Assembly: GCA_013397075.1 (NCBI GenBank)
Contig: VWZS01009947.1
Location: forward strand, 186,001 to 250,000
Reading direction: 5' to 3'
Length of the DNA: 64,000 nucleotides
Source: Rhabdornis inornatus
Lineage: Eukaryota; Chordata; Aves; Passeriformes; Rhabdornithidae
Of the stretch, positions 50,570 through 62,017 are shown one piece after another. A program made the position numbers and the translations under genes. The notes beneath the pieces were generated by a model. It had not been told where the DNA came from. It saw only the letters and a program-made list of their open reading frames with translations, and did no database searches. Position 1 is the stretch's first letter. Every line of letters starts with the position of its first letter.

Positions 50570-51763
50570 AAAGCTGCCTATAATCAAAATATCTTGTAAT
50601 TATCCCTGAAAATTGACAAATTCCTCTGTGACATATGTGCCTATTCACTAATCCCATTTCACATGACCAAATAGCCCACTGAGCCATGTATGCTTCAGCT
50701 GACACTCATTTTGGAAGGACAGTGTGACTTTCCGTATTAGCACAGCTACATCTTCTGTTCACAGCTCCACAGATGCATTTTGGCAGTGAAACCTTCTTGA
50801 GATAAGGTGGAAGGACTTCACAGTTGTACTGTGTGTCCAGGAGTGTCACAGAGGATGAGTTTTCCCCTGTCCATGGTCTCCCATCACCCTACCCTGACTG
50901 GACCCAAGGGGCTTCTGGCTGGTGGGAGAAGTTTCAGGGGCATTAATTAATAATGTTTTCTTTCAGATCCAGGGGTGGGTGACAGCAGTTTCTTGTGAAC
51001 TGGAGAGAATTGGTCACTGACAGAGAGTCAGGGCAGAGAAGCTGAAACGCAGCCTGATGGATATTCATGAGAGCAAATACCCTGAGAGCAAAGAGAGTAA
51101 CATTGGGAGAAAAATTGCAGAAATTTGGGTAGAATGAGGGGGAAGACAGAAAGTAAAATCAACTGTGGTAAAGCTAAGAAGATGTTTCTGTCTCTTCAGT
51201 TATTTGCATGACCCTTTTTGCCACTGAGCCAGAGTACCCGGCTAGGCTAAAGACAGACTTATGATGCAGGTCTTTGGTCACACTGTACATAGCTGATCCC
51301 TCTCTCAGCCACACGAGGTTGTTTTATTTTTCACATCTGGTTAGATATTTTAGCCTTTTGGTGAACATGAGAAAATGTACTCAAGCCCTTTGTGTATTTG
51401 ATTCTATTGTCTCACTCTTTCACCTCCCTGGATCAGTGAGTTGAGTGAAACATCTTTTTTTCATTTTTCCTCAGGACTGAACACAAAGTTTCTTATAATC
51501 AGCTAATATTTATAATCACTCAATTGTTAGTAGACCCTAGCAACAAGCTTTCAAGTTAGTTTGAGAGACCCACTAAAATATACCAGGTCCCTCTTATTAT
51601 GACATCTTTACCAGAGAGAGTGCAACTGATGGGTTGAGATCTTTCCCTTCTGTGCTGCATGTCTAATAGCTGCATTTCATGATCACCTTAGTGTTTTTAT
51701 TTAGCTCTTTTAAAGTTTTTTCATTTGTCTACTGCTATGAGTAGCAAAACAAAGGTCTGTGAT

Positions 51764-51801
51764 GACCTTGTGGGTCTGTGTCGACCTTGTGGGTCTGTGT
51801 C
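51764..51801. repeat. 19-bp perfect tandem duplication
   Basis: GACCTTGTGGGTCTGTGTC occurs twice head to tail (51764-51782 and 51783-51801) with no mismatch, suggesting a recent duplication. Confidence 0.95.
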
Positions 51802-52418
51802 TCACAAAACCTCACCACATTTCAGATTGTACCAAGAAAAGGAAGAAATCCATCCTCTGTAGGAAGGCTGACATAGGATGTGCTGGATTTCTGTGCACTG
51901 GTGACTTCTATCCTGTGTCAGTGTCCTACTGCAGAATGGAAAAATCAAAGTTATGCCACATTCTATCTCAACTATGGGATTTGCATTTAAAAATAAATAA
52001 TGCCCTTGGGCCAAGTAGCAGCTGCTGCAGTTCTTTCCAGCACAGCTCATTGATCTTGTCCTCTCATTTGACATATCCTGCTACTCCCATGGTGCTGGAG
52101 TTAGCATTAAATCACGGAGAGATCATGTAGTGACCTAACTGAAACTGAGACCTAGTTGGGGTAGAGTTTGCACCCAGACATACCAGTCCTTACACCACCA
52201 ACTCACCACACAGTGGAGAAGGACACGAGAACATGAGAACAAAGTTTGTTTTTTTTTTTTCTCTTTTTAAATAGCAGGTGTTGTTTTATCATGAGATGCT
52301 GATGAGCTTAATACATATGTTAAAACTACAGTATTCCACAAAAGTCCTGTTGTAGAAATCTAGTATCTTTTAGGAAATCCTAAATAAAAAGCCTCCCAAG
52401 TTTAGTACATGATGTAAT

Positions 52419-52455
52419 TTTCTCACAATCATTCCTCACATTTCTCACAATCATT
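52419..52455. repeat. 15-bp direct repeat, period 22
   Basis: TTTCTCACAATCATT occurs at 52419-52433 and 52441-52455, separated by seven bases. Confidence 0.9.
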
Positions 52456-54239
52456 TCTCTCTTTTATTTATATTGACAAGTACATGAAGAGCAAAAATGA
52501 ACTCTGCAGCCAGCTGTTCTTCCTAAATATGTCTTATCTTGCTAGCTTGGGTAGAAGGCAAATTGCACTTTGAGACTTCATTTCTGCAGCAAATCAGATC
52601 TGTTTCCAGAAGGATGCTTCTTCAATCACAGTATTTCAAGATGGGAAGCTGGGGTGTGTTCCTGCCCCAAGCTGACTATACCATGTTTGCAGAGACTTCA
52701 GTCATAGACTGACAAAAACATTTAAGAGCAAAAGAACACAGATTTGGGCCTTTGCTTCCATTCCTTCCACACCTGATTAAATTTTCAAAGCCTTTCCAAC
52801 ATTTAAACAAAGCATTATCTGAGAACTGCTTAGAAAGAATATGGGATCCTAGATTGTCATTCTCAGAATAATTTGCACTTTGTTTCAAAACAATCTCTCC
52901 TGTAGCTATAAATTTATTTTGTAACGTATTTTGTGCTCTTTCTATTGTTGCATCGTTTTCTTGAAAAAAATTGTTTGTTTTTATTTCTGTAGTCTTACCA
53001 GGAACGAGAAAAAAAAATGTTTACCTTGCCAACACACAGTTCTTTTTGTTAGATCATGTCATAGAATAACAGATATTGCTGCATGCTTATAGGGCACCAA
53101 GTAGTAAAATCATATTTACTTCACACAAGAAAAGAATATTTGAGCTTACTGGTAGGCCTTTGTAAATTGATACTCAGGAGGAAGTTGATTCCTTATAATT
53201 GTGTTGATAAATGCTAAGCTTTGGGTGAGATTAACTGATACTGGTCACTAGGATTTCCATTAATTTTTCTGAGATTGTTCTACTAGAGTGATATTCAATT
53301 GTTCATGCTTTCAGGTGTTTTAGTCATTCAGAGAAGCAGCAGTACATTGGGATGAGATAGAAAATAAAGTAATAATTAAATAATAACGAACATTTTTTTG
53401 AAATTGATGCTTCTAACCACAATCAAAAATTAATAAAATAAAATGTAGACTGTATCATAGTAAGTGCATTTTAAAACTGATATACAGTAAATTCTGGCAT
53501 CTCACAGGAGAAAGGAATGGCAGTACCAGCCCCTTTGACTTGCATGTGTATTAAAATATTTTCATTTATTTGCAGGAACAAACTGAGGAAGGAAGCATAA
53601 CCTTTCAAATAAGGCTTTGGTCTTAAAGACCAAGTAGGCCTGCAAGAAACAGTCTGTGCAGGACTTACTAAGGTTTGCAAAAGCCCACAGTTGACTGCAA
53701 AGAAAAAGGGAAAGCAACTTTCAATTTGCTTAATTTTGGAAAGGTTTTCCCCTTTTGTACACTATGTCACTTCTAAAATGGAAATGGTAATTTGAAATTA
53801 AATGCTTGGGTAATTATGTTTCTACTTCAGATTCACTGAATGTTTTTGGAAAGGTGAAATGAGTCCAACTGAAAGAAAGGATCTTTTTTCTCTCTGAGTA
53901 AAAAAAAGGCAAGTCAGCTCAAAACATGTATTTTTTTATTCTTTTTGATACCTTTTAATTCCATTTTTGAAATAATTAAACATGTATGTATAATATGTAC
54001 ATGTGTACATATGATTGGATGCATTCTTGGCTGTAGGTGTAAACTTTGCTTTTCACTTCTGCCTTTGTGACGGGAGATAATGGTAACATATGTCAGAGAC
54101 CTGACTTAGGGATAGCACTACTGATGTTTATGAAGTGTTTATAGACTAGTGCAGACAAAGGATCCGCTCAGGGGAGTAGCTGTGTCAGCAAAAGTAGACA
54201 CACAACCTAATGAGAGCTGGTGAAGAATTTCCAGTCAGC

Positions 54240-55042
54240 CTGGGATGTGGACAAGCTCGAGAAGTGGCCCCACAGGAATCTCATGAAGTTTAACAAGACC
54301 AAGTGCAAGTTGCTGCACCTGGATGGAGCAGCCCTGGTGTCAACACAGGTTGGGGAATGAACAGATCAAGAGCAGCTCTGGGGAGAAGGGCTTGGGGGTG
54401 CTGGTGAATGAGAGGCTGGACAAGACCCTGCCATGGGCACTCCCAGCCCAGAAAGCCAAACATGTCCTGGGCTGCATCCAAAGCAGCGTGGGCAGCAGGG
54501 GAGGGAGGGGATTCTGCCCCTCTGCTCTGCTCTGGTGAGACCCACCTGGAACCCTGCATCCAGCTCTGGGGACCCAGCACAGGAAGGACATGGACTTGTT
54601 GGAAAGAGTCCAGAGGGGGCCACCAAGATGATTAGAGGGATGGAGCACCTCTCCTGTGAGGAAAGGCTGAGAGAATTGGGATTTTTCAGTCTGGAAAAGA
54701 GAAGGCTTTGGGGTGACTTAATTGCAGCCATCCAGTACCTGAGGGGAATCTGCAAGAAAGATGGAGAGGGACTTTTTACAAGGCTAGGTAGTGACAGGAG
54801 AAGGGGGAATAGCTTCAAACTGAGAGAGGGCTGGTTAGGCTTACATATTAGGAAAAAAATCTTCCCTGTAAGCATAGTGAAGCACTGAAACAAGTTGTCC
54901 AGAGAAGTAGTGGATGTCCCATCCCTGGAGTTGTTCAAGACCAGTTTGGATGGGGCTTTGAACAACCTGTCCATGGCAGGGGGCTTGGAGCTAGCTGATC
55001 TCAAAGGTCTCTTCTGACATAAACCACTCCATGATTCTATGA
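54240..55042 (+). mobile_element. CR1 LINE, 5'-truncated copy of about 800 bp
   Basis: This is the only CR1 copy here that retains coding sequence. It holds the C-terminal end of ORF2 (reverse transcriptase) and the short 3' untranslated end, finishing in ATGATTCTATG (55031-55041), a remnant of the ATTCTATG octamer repeat. Recognisable ORF2 pieces fall in different frames: VLGCIQSSVGSR near 54465, ILPLCSALVRPTW near 54510, LEPCIQLWGP near 54550 and ATKMIRGMEHLSCEERL near 54620-54670. Several frameshifts therefore separate them. From 54620 one frame runs on through the family's 'FTR..SDR.RGNSFKLREG' region to a stop at 54886-54888. The 3' part appears to lack a short segment between 'GCTTTGAACAACCTG' and 'CCATGGCAGGGGG' seen in longer CR1 subfamilies. 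There is no target-site duplication, as is usual for CR1. Dead copy. Confidence 0.95.
54615..54888 (+). pseudogene. Degenerate CR1 ORF2 C-terminus
   Basis: The segment encodes about 90 codons of the end of the CR1 reverse-transcriptase polyprotein in one frame, downstream of the frameshifts. The motifs HLSCEERLRELGFFSLEKRR and DLIAAIQYLRG are typical of the region after the polymerase domain. No catalytic residues (FxDD and others) are present, because the copy starts well downstream of them. It has no function on its own. Confidence 0.85.
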
Positions 55043-56684
55043 ACTTTTATCATTAGGGAATAGATTTTGTCCAAATTAGCTTCCTGAGTATGTTGTGGGA
55101 GGGAGAGTGTGTATTATTCAACAATATCTTCATATGTTCTGTCTTTTAAAGTATTTTTGGCTGGAATGTTTATGAGTTTTGTTTCTAAATGAAATTGAAC
55201 TTTATATCATGTTTAAGGCTTTATTGTGGCATTTTGTGCTATTTTTACAGAAAATAACTTCTTATATTTTCTGGGAAGCAGATATTCTTCAAATTTTAAT
55301 GAGACAGTCTAATCTAAATAAGTCAAAATTTTCTCTCAATTTCTGATAAGATTATGCTTTCTTAACATAATTCTTCTAAACAATAATTCTAAACAATTTC
55401 TGAATAATAATTCTTAACATTAACTGATAGCTTTACAGCAATAAAACCACTTCTCTTTGCAGAATTTTTTCTTTTCCCCTATCTCATTTTTCTGTTTTCT
55501 TGTGCTGGTAGGTCTGTTCTTTGTGGATGGTTATGCACAAAGGGAACCAATAGTTCAAAAGAGTCTCCAAACAAAACAGTCTGTAAAAATGTTGATTTTA
55601 CATTAAGGTTCACAAAACAGGTAATATGAAAGTAAAATGGCAAGGAACATGTAGTATTTGACTGGGAGGTTTGTGCCGAGGCAAAGCAGACCATCACAAT
55701 TCCAAATTAACCTCTGAAATATCTGTGCAGAAGCAATGGGGGCTGAGAGGTGACACAAGTGATCATCAATGAATTTAGAAGGAGATCACTGTCAATGCTC
55801 TGTGATAGCTGAAAAGTAAAAGAAGCAGCTGAGAAATGTAAGAAAGTTTCCTGTGGTAGAGGAGCCACCTGCAACAGCTCATACTGTTTGTGTGAAGATA
55901 ACCTTCATACTAAAAATGCTGTTGGGTGGTCTGTGGTTCATGTTCTCTTACTTGTAAAAGCAAACCTGCTGCTACTCCATTTTTAAATGTGTTAGGGACT
56001 ATCATTAACGTGTGATTCATATTTGTTAGTCGTGGCAAAGGGGAATGAGACAGTTTATATTGAAATCTTCCTAGAGTACAGAGCTTTTGGAGACTATGTT
56101 GGCATGCTGACACTGCAGTAAACATTCCTTTTGCTTTTAGCACATCTGCCTCTCAGGACTCTGAGCAAATGAACTGATCCTTGGTGCTTTCCGTGTAAAT
56201 TGGGGTAGTGTCACTATTCCTTAATTGAGAAAATTGGCACGTGGGTTTTGGTTTAAACTGCTCTGTGGCCATGTGCAGTGCCTGCAGCAGAGCTCTTGGT
56301 TGGGTCAGCCATCACACTGGGTTTTGTCATCCTGCTGAGGCTGAGGCAATGGTGATGTAGAATGGTTTTCCATTCCAGAGGAGTGGAAAACAGATCAAAT
56401 CCTGGAGCTGTGCTGCAACAGCAACAGAGTGAGCTGTGCCTGCACCAGTAAGCCCACTGGAGAGCTTCATTTAGGCTTTGCATTTCGGCAAGACTATTAT
56501 GAAAACAGTACTCAAATAACAAGCCTTAGCTAAAGTAGGAGCCACTGAACCTTTTTGCACAATTTTTACGCGCTCTAATAGAGTTGAAGAAAATAATCAT
56601 CACATGCATTATCTTCCTGCTTATTTTTCCTATGTTTACTTAATAGTCATTTGGGAGGGATATGGATATACCAGCCACTGGAAT
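55043..56684. other. Unique non-coding sequence
   Basis: AT-rich DNA with no recognised gene or repeat. Minus-strand open frames at 55910-56143 and 56253-56522 are short and unrecognised. Confidence 0.5.
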
Positions 56685-56685
56685 T

Positions 56686-56742
56686 AAAAAGCAAACAAAC
56701 AAAACAAAAAAACAAAACAAAAAAACACAACCAACCAAAAAA
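56686..56742. repeat. (CAAA)n/(CAAAA)n tract
   Basis: A-rich tract with C every 3-7 bases. It is the same composition class as the TTTG tracts above but on the opposite strand. Confidence 0.92.
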
Positions 56743-58383
56743 TCCCAAGCAGAAATAACTATACTAAGCTTTCCATCTTGCTTGGGATGCTAGAAATCAT
56801 CCAAGCATGCATCCAGGCAAACCCACTCTTCCTCATGTATATTTTACTTATTATCATGAATTGGCATGCTGAATGACTGATTAAATTCACACTAGAAGAA
56901 ATTCAAATGATATAATTATTTTACTCCAGTGCTGGATTGAAACCTTTTATTCATATTACATACACAATTTTTCTGCTTTTATTGTGCTACACCTAAGATT
57001 TATTTGGCCTCTTAATTTTTAGGACTCCTTATTTCAGCTGAAGTTCTAAAGGATGTAATTTGCGTCAGCTCATGGCTGACTTATTCCTTTAGATTTCAGA
57101 TTAAGAGGCCAAGAACTTCTCACCTCTCTCTCCTCACTGTGCAGGCAAACATAACCTCAGTCTCTGGTAGTGAAAGTGGTCAATCAGCAAAGTCAGAAAG
57201 CTCAGGTGACCTAAGATCATTGATCTAGTTATTCACAGAGGAAATAAGCAAACTTCTCATAATGGTTCATATGGAAAAAAAATATAAAAGGTAGAACTTA
57301 TACTTCAGAAGATTTATAGTTAGTTACATAAACTCAGAAAAAAAATCCTAAGTCTCTTGGTCAAAGCTTTTCTTACTACCTTTACAGGAGAGCCTCTAAG
57401 CCTACAGTGACAAACAAACAAAAAAAGGCCATCAAACCCAAAAGAGTTCTGCACTGCAGCTGTTGATCACCCATTTCACACTTGGTGCCATTGTCTGGAT
57501 TGCAACTAGTCCCTCCTACTATAGACTACAATCCAGTCTCAGCTGTCCAAACCTCAGTTACCCAAAACAGGATGATGGTCCTCCCTGTCTGTTAGCTGCA
57601 CTCATAATTCCCATAATTACTTGGACATGCTTCATCTTCCATGACATTCAGTTGAATGAAGATGCACTGCCTGTTCAAAACTTCAATTTAATGTCCCACT
57701 CTAATTCCCACCATAATACATTCTGCAGCAGCATATTCACTCGTTCTTCTTGATGTGAAAGCTTCTAAAATATGACTAGAGCAGAGACAAAAACAACAAT
57801 AAATATTCAAAAACCACCAGTGTGATTAGCACACATAATCCATAAGAGAAGTAAGAAGAGCAGTAGTTATTAAATATAGATGGTTTACTCACTGTGTCAT
57901 CAATAAACATGTGATTTGTGATTTCCTGAGACTTTTTAGGTGATGATTCATTCATGATTTTATTTATTTTACTGTATAATGAAGCAGAATAGCAGAAGGA
58001 AGAGATTTTAGCTGATGCCACAAACATCTCCTTATTTGGTGAGAAGTCTTCCTGTATTTTCTAGCTTGAGAAATTAAAGTTTAGGGGTCTAGGCCCTGTA
58101 AGACTACTGGGCATCCCTGGGAAGTACTGTGTGAGCTTTTGTGTTTGGTACAGAGTGGTATTACTCTGTAGGTACTGCAGGTGGTTATCCAGCGACAGTA
58201 AACTGCCTGTTGCCTTTGGTGATAAACAGATGCTACCAGAGATCCACCAGTACAATTCTCTGTCTACAAGAGCCCATTTGGGTGCAGCCTCAGCTGTTAA
58301 GAGGGTTCAGTGCTCTCATCAATGATGTTGCACAGTTCTGGTACTAGAAGAGGAGCTGAAGAAAATGCAGAGAAGGAGAGCGT
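56743..58383. other. Unique non-coding sequence
   Basis: No gene is recognised. Open frames at 57463-57753 (plus) and 57776-58027 (minus) have no recognisable family. Confidence 0.5.
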
Positions 58384-58404
58384 GGATGGATGGATGGATA
58401 GATA
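58384..58404. repeat. (GGAT)n microsatellite
   Basis: About five GGAT/AGAT units. Confidence 0.9.
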
Positions 58405-61400
58405 AGCTTTTAAACAAAGAATGATTGGATATTGCAGCATGGAAGGAATTTACTCTAGCTTGATATGATAAAGATATCTAAGACCATGAAAAAACTTTTG
58501 TACCTTGTCTCTTCCAATAAAAGTCTTAGAGGACAACAGAATAAACTAGCAAGTGACAGGTCAAGAAAAATGGTAATGAAGCATTTCTTATCTTGGGATA
58601 ATGAAAAGCTGTGAGACTCTTTTCTGCAGGATTCAGGGATTTCTAATTGTTTGCTTTTCTTTATAGACCATTTGGAGAACTTAAAAAGAGGAAAACATGG
58701 TGTTTTTTTACATGCAAAGACATTATCTCCAGCTAACAATGTTAGCTGCACCACAAGCAGCTAAGAAGCCAAGAGAGTATTCTGGGAAATTACCACCAAA
58801 GGCTTGTATTGCTTTCAAGTTTTACAATTGTTTTCCCTATTAGCTACTAGCAAAGACAAGATAGTGGGCTGGATATACCACAGATGAGACATGATTCAGG
58901 TTTGTTCGGACTGACTTGACTCAAGATACTGATTCCTATGTTGCTCATGGCACAGAAGGATGCTGTGTTTGGCTGAGTCCACAGCTGTGCACCAGCAGGG
59001 TGCAAAGAGGTGCAAATTACTCAGTGCTTGCACATGTGGGCAGAAACAGCAATCTTCTACCAGGATACAGAGATAAAGCTTCACTGGTGAATTGACTTAA
59101 GTTATTAGCACCCTGGATTCTGAAACTATGCTGATATAATCATGGTCTCTTGCTCAAAAATTTCAGAGAGCTTTTATAGTGTTTCACTCCTAGTTAGGTG
59201 AAAATTGTTCTCTCTGCGCTTTGGGCTTCTTCAATAGTTGCAGTGGCTGGCTGTGTTGGTGTGAACACAAGGAAGCTGCTGCTGAGCTCTGGCAGCTGGA
59301 ACAGGTAGGCATTCATCTACTTACTGAGAAAAAAAGTTTAGTTGGTGTTATGGGCCTCTTAAGCTGGAAAAAGGAGAAGGAGTATTATTCTTTCTGTCTT
59401 GTGAAATTGCTCTTCTAGAAGTTTAATAGTGATAACATCTGAGTGTATAGACAAGAGATCTCTTGGCAGGCTGTAGTTTCTGTTGGAGCAGGAGTCTGAG
59501 CTCTTGTATATAGTTCTCAATCCGTATAACAAATTAGAAGGTATGGCAAATAGAGGAAACTCTTTCAAATAAACATCTGTCTGATAAACAGATATGGTTT
59601 CTATAACTTTTATTGATTTGATTTAGGATTTTTGGTGTGCATTTAGTATCTGGCTGACATGAGTTTCATATGGGTGGAATTATTCAATGGCACCTGCCTT
59701 GCATTACCAAGGAAATTTTTTGCTTGTGCTGGTGGAGGATCCTTCAGAGGAGAGTTTTCAGACAGACAAGAATAGAGGAAGCCTCTAAACCAAGGCAGAA
59801 TAGGATGGGGGAGGAGAGACTAAAGAACTATCAACAAGATAACTGTTGTCGGAGAGCTCATTTCTTTCGAGGCCGGTGTGTCTTATTTTGTTAAATTTCT
59901 TTAGTGATAAACTGCAAATATAATTCTCAAGACTCAGCACATCAGAGCATCAGGAGGCTGGTATACAGAAGAAATATATTAAATTTTTAAAGCCTTTATT
60001 GAGGTGTTGCCAAAGTGCTCTGTAAACCTAAGGAAATCCTGAGTTATTTTATGAAATAGTTGGTTCCCAGGAGGGGATTGTTTAGCCAAAATTCTCCATT
60101 CTGTTCTGTCTGTTTTGAATAATAAATAAAAGAACTTATGAGACTCCCTTCTTAGATAGACTCGTAGGCATTGACCATTGGCTTTTGACCTGCAATAGAA
60201 GATATTATGACTGCATTGCCTTTCTTCCTTGGATCACCTCATTCAATTCTACCCTATACTCTTTTGTTGTCTCTCTCTATTTTTTTCTTTTTTTTTTAAT
60301 ATATAATGACCAGACTATCTAGATTTGTGTAATGTGGCAGGATTAAATGCAACTTACCCCCAAGAGAAAACTGCACTGATTCTTCTTCTAATACAACCAT
60401 TTACAGAAGTGCTAATGTGTCCTAGGAAACGTGAAGACACAGTACTGTTTTTAGAAATTGTTCTACAGAGTTATCAGATTTTTTTTCCTTTTTTTTTTCT
60501 TCTTTCCTGCTCAATATTTCAAGAACTATCTTTAGGTTGAACAGAAAGAAAAGATTTATTGACAGCAAGATTCATTAGACTGAAATAGTCTCCTAAGGAA
60601 AGTTGATAAAAACTTTGAGATTTTAAAAGAAGCTTATTGGACACAGGGGAACTCAAACCTTTTAATGTACTGAATGAGATAAGAAATGTGTTAGAAGAGA
60701 GAAGATGGACAAACTGGCTTGATAAGACCATCTTTTGATGTACAGTTTCTATAGATATTTGCACAGAAACACTAGCATTGCTAATTAACTGCTCATCTGT
60801 TTCATGTACTTATGGCTTACCAGCCATAGTCAAATCCCATCTGTCACTTGAGGACAGTTAAGTGGGCTGAGAAGCATTATTTGTATGACTGCACCTGGCC
60901 AGGAGGAGATATTCCAGATGGACAGCATGGGAATCAGGAGACACCTGGAAGAGGAAGGGGAGGAGGCTGTCTCTTCAACAGGCAGTTGCAAGTTGTTGTA
61001 AGCCTGTTCATATAAAGAAAGAAAACCTGTTCTGGAGTGGCACTGATAAGAGCAAACAAAACTTATAGATGTGCTTCCAGGATCAGTGCAAGAGCTGTGT
61101 GGTTTTCCTCAGACTGCTATGGCTCCTGTCTTCAATTTCGTATGAGTTTTGACACCATAGACTGTGTAAAATTGCAAGAGCTGACTGAAACCCAAAAGAT
61201 ATCATAAACAATATTGGAGATAAGGAAGAGATGATATAACCTTGTTATCAAGTGGGACCCAAAGCCTGGAATAGGGTTAGTACAGCACAGGTGTATGGTA
61301 CTGTCTCTTGGTTCTGCTTGGGACATGGTCCTGGGGAGTGAACCACTGCACAATTAAATAACCAGGACCAAATTTTCATGGTGATGTCACGGCTCTCACT

Positions 61401-61499
61401 TCGTGCATTTTCATTCAGGCTGCTCTTGCTGTCTGCTGCCTGTGGTTTGCAATGTGGCCCTTTCATTTGAATAAGAAAATACGTAGTGAATAATTATAT
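58405..61499. other. Unique non-coding sequence
   Basis: No gene is recognised. T-rich pyrimidine runs lie at about 60284-60298 and 60479-60500. A CTCF-like core at 58992-59003 is discussed in the findings. Short open frames here are unrecognised. Confidence 0.5.
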
Positions 61500-61870
61500 T
61501 TATCCCTAAACGTAATGTTTTCTCAAAACTCTTCAAGCGGTGTCAGTGGCCCTTTAGAGGCCATTTTCAAAGCTTACAGCAGTGTGCTTGGGTAATGAGG
61601 TAATGATAGTGCCTCAATTATATGCTGCAAGTGAGGACGAAGCCTTAAACTGCCATTCAGCTTTAAAATTACTGCTGTAATTTTAAAAGTATCTACCCTC
61701 CTTTCTCTTTAAGCAAAATCATTCACCCCATTTGTCAAGATAATGATATCCATGGCCAAGCAGGACCTCTCCTTGCAGTGATAGCTTCCTTCAGAGGGAT
61801 GCCATTAACAGCCTCATTTTGTATCTCCTGAATCCATGTAGTTTAATTTATCTCAATTCTTTTTTTTTTT
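61500..61870. promoter_or_regulatory. Possible conserved non-coding element
   Basis: A stretch without simple repeats has several homeodomain-type TAAT cores (GGTAATGAGGTAATGATAG, CTCAATTATATG, CATTAACAG, AGTTTAATTTATC). It also holds a self-complementary AAAATTAC...GTAATTTT pair around 61665-61686 and no long open frame. This texture is common in deeply conserved developmental enhancers of gene deserts, but conservation cannot be seen from one sequence. Confidence 0.2.
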
Positions 61871-61973
61871 CCTGTTATTCACCATACCTGTCCATTATGC
61901 ATGACCAGGAGACTGAAAGAGGGGCAATTGTGCCATATCAGCCTTTGTGCTGATACTTCCCAGCAAAGATTTT

Positions 61974-62017
61974 ACATATATATGTAGATATATACACACA
62001 CACATATATATAGATAT
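61974..62017. repeat. (TA)n(CA)n compound microsatellite
   Basis: TA, CA and TA alternations with GATA interruptions. Confidence 0.92.

Larger units (their letters stand above)
47087..54239. other. Unique non-coding sequence with small repeats
   Basis: No gene is recognised over about 7 kb. Contents listed separately are a 16-bp palindrome at 47952, a (TTTTG)n tract at 50503, a 19-bp tandem duplication at 51764 and a 15-bp direct repeat at 52419. An 8-bp hairpin ATATGTAC...GTACATAT lies at 53993-54012. Open frames at 51759-52130 (plus) and 49238-49516 (minus) are unrecognised. Confidence 0.5.

Noticed and set aside
54366..55004. A 212-codon open frame on the minus strand, the longest without N
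   Set aside because: It is antisense to the CR1 copy at 54240-55042 and shows no independent similarity.
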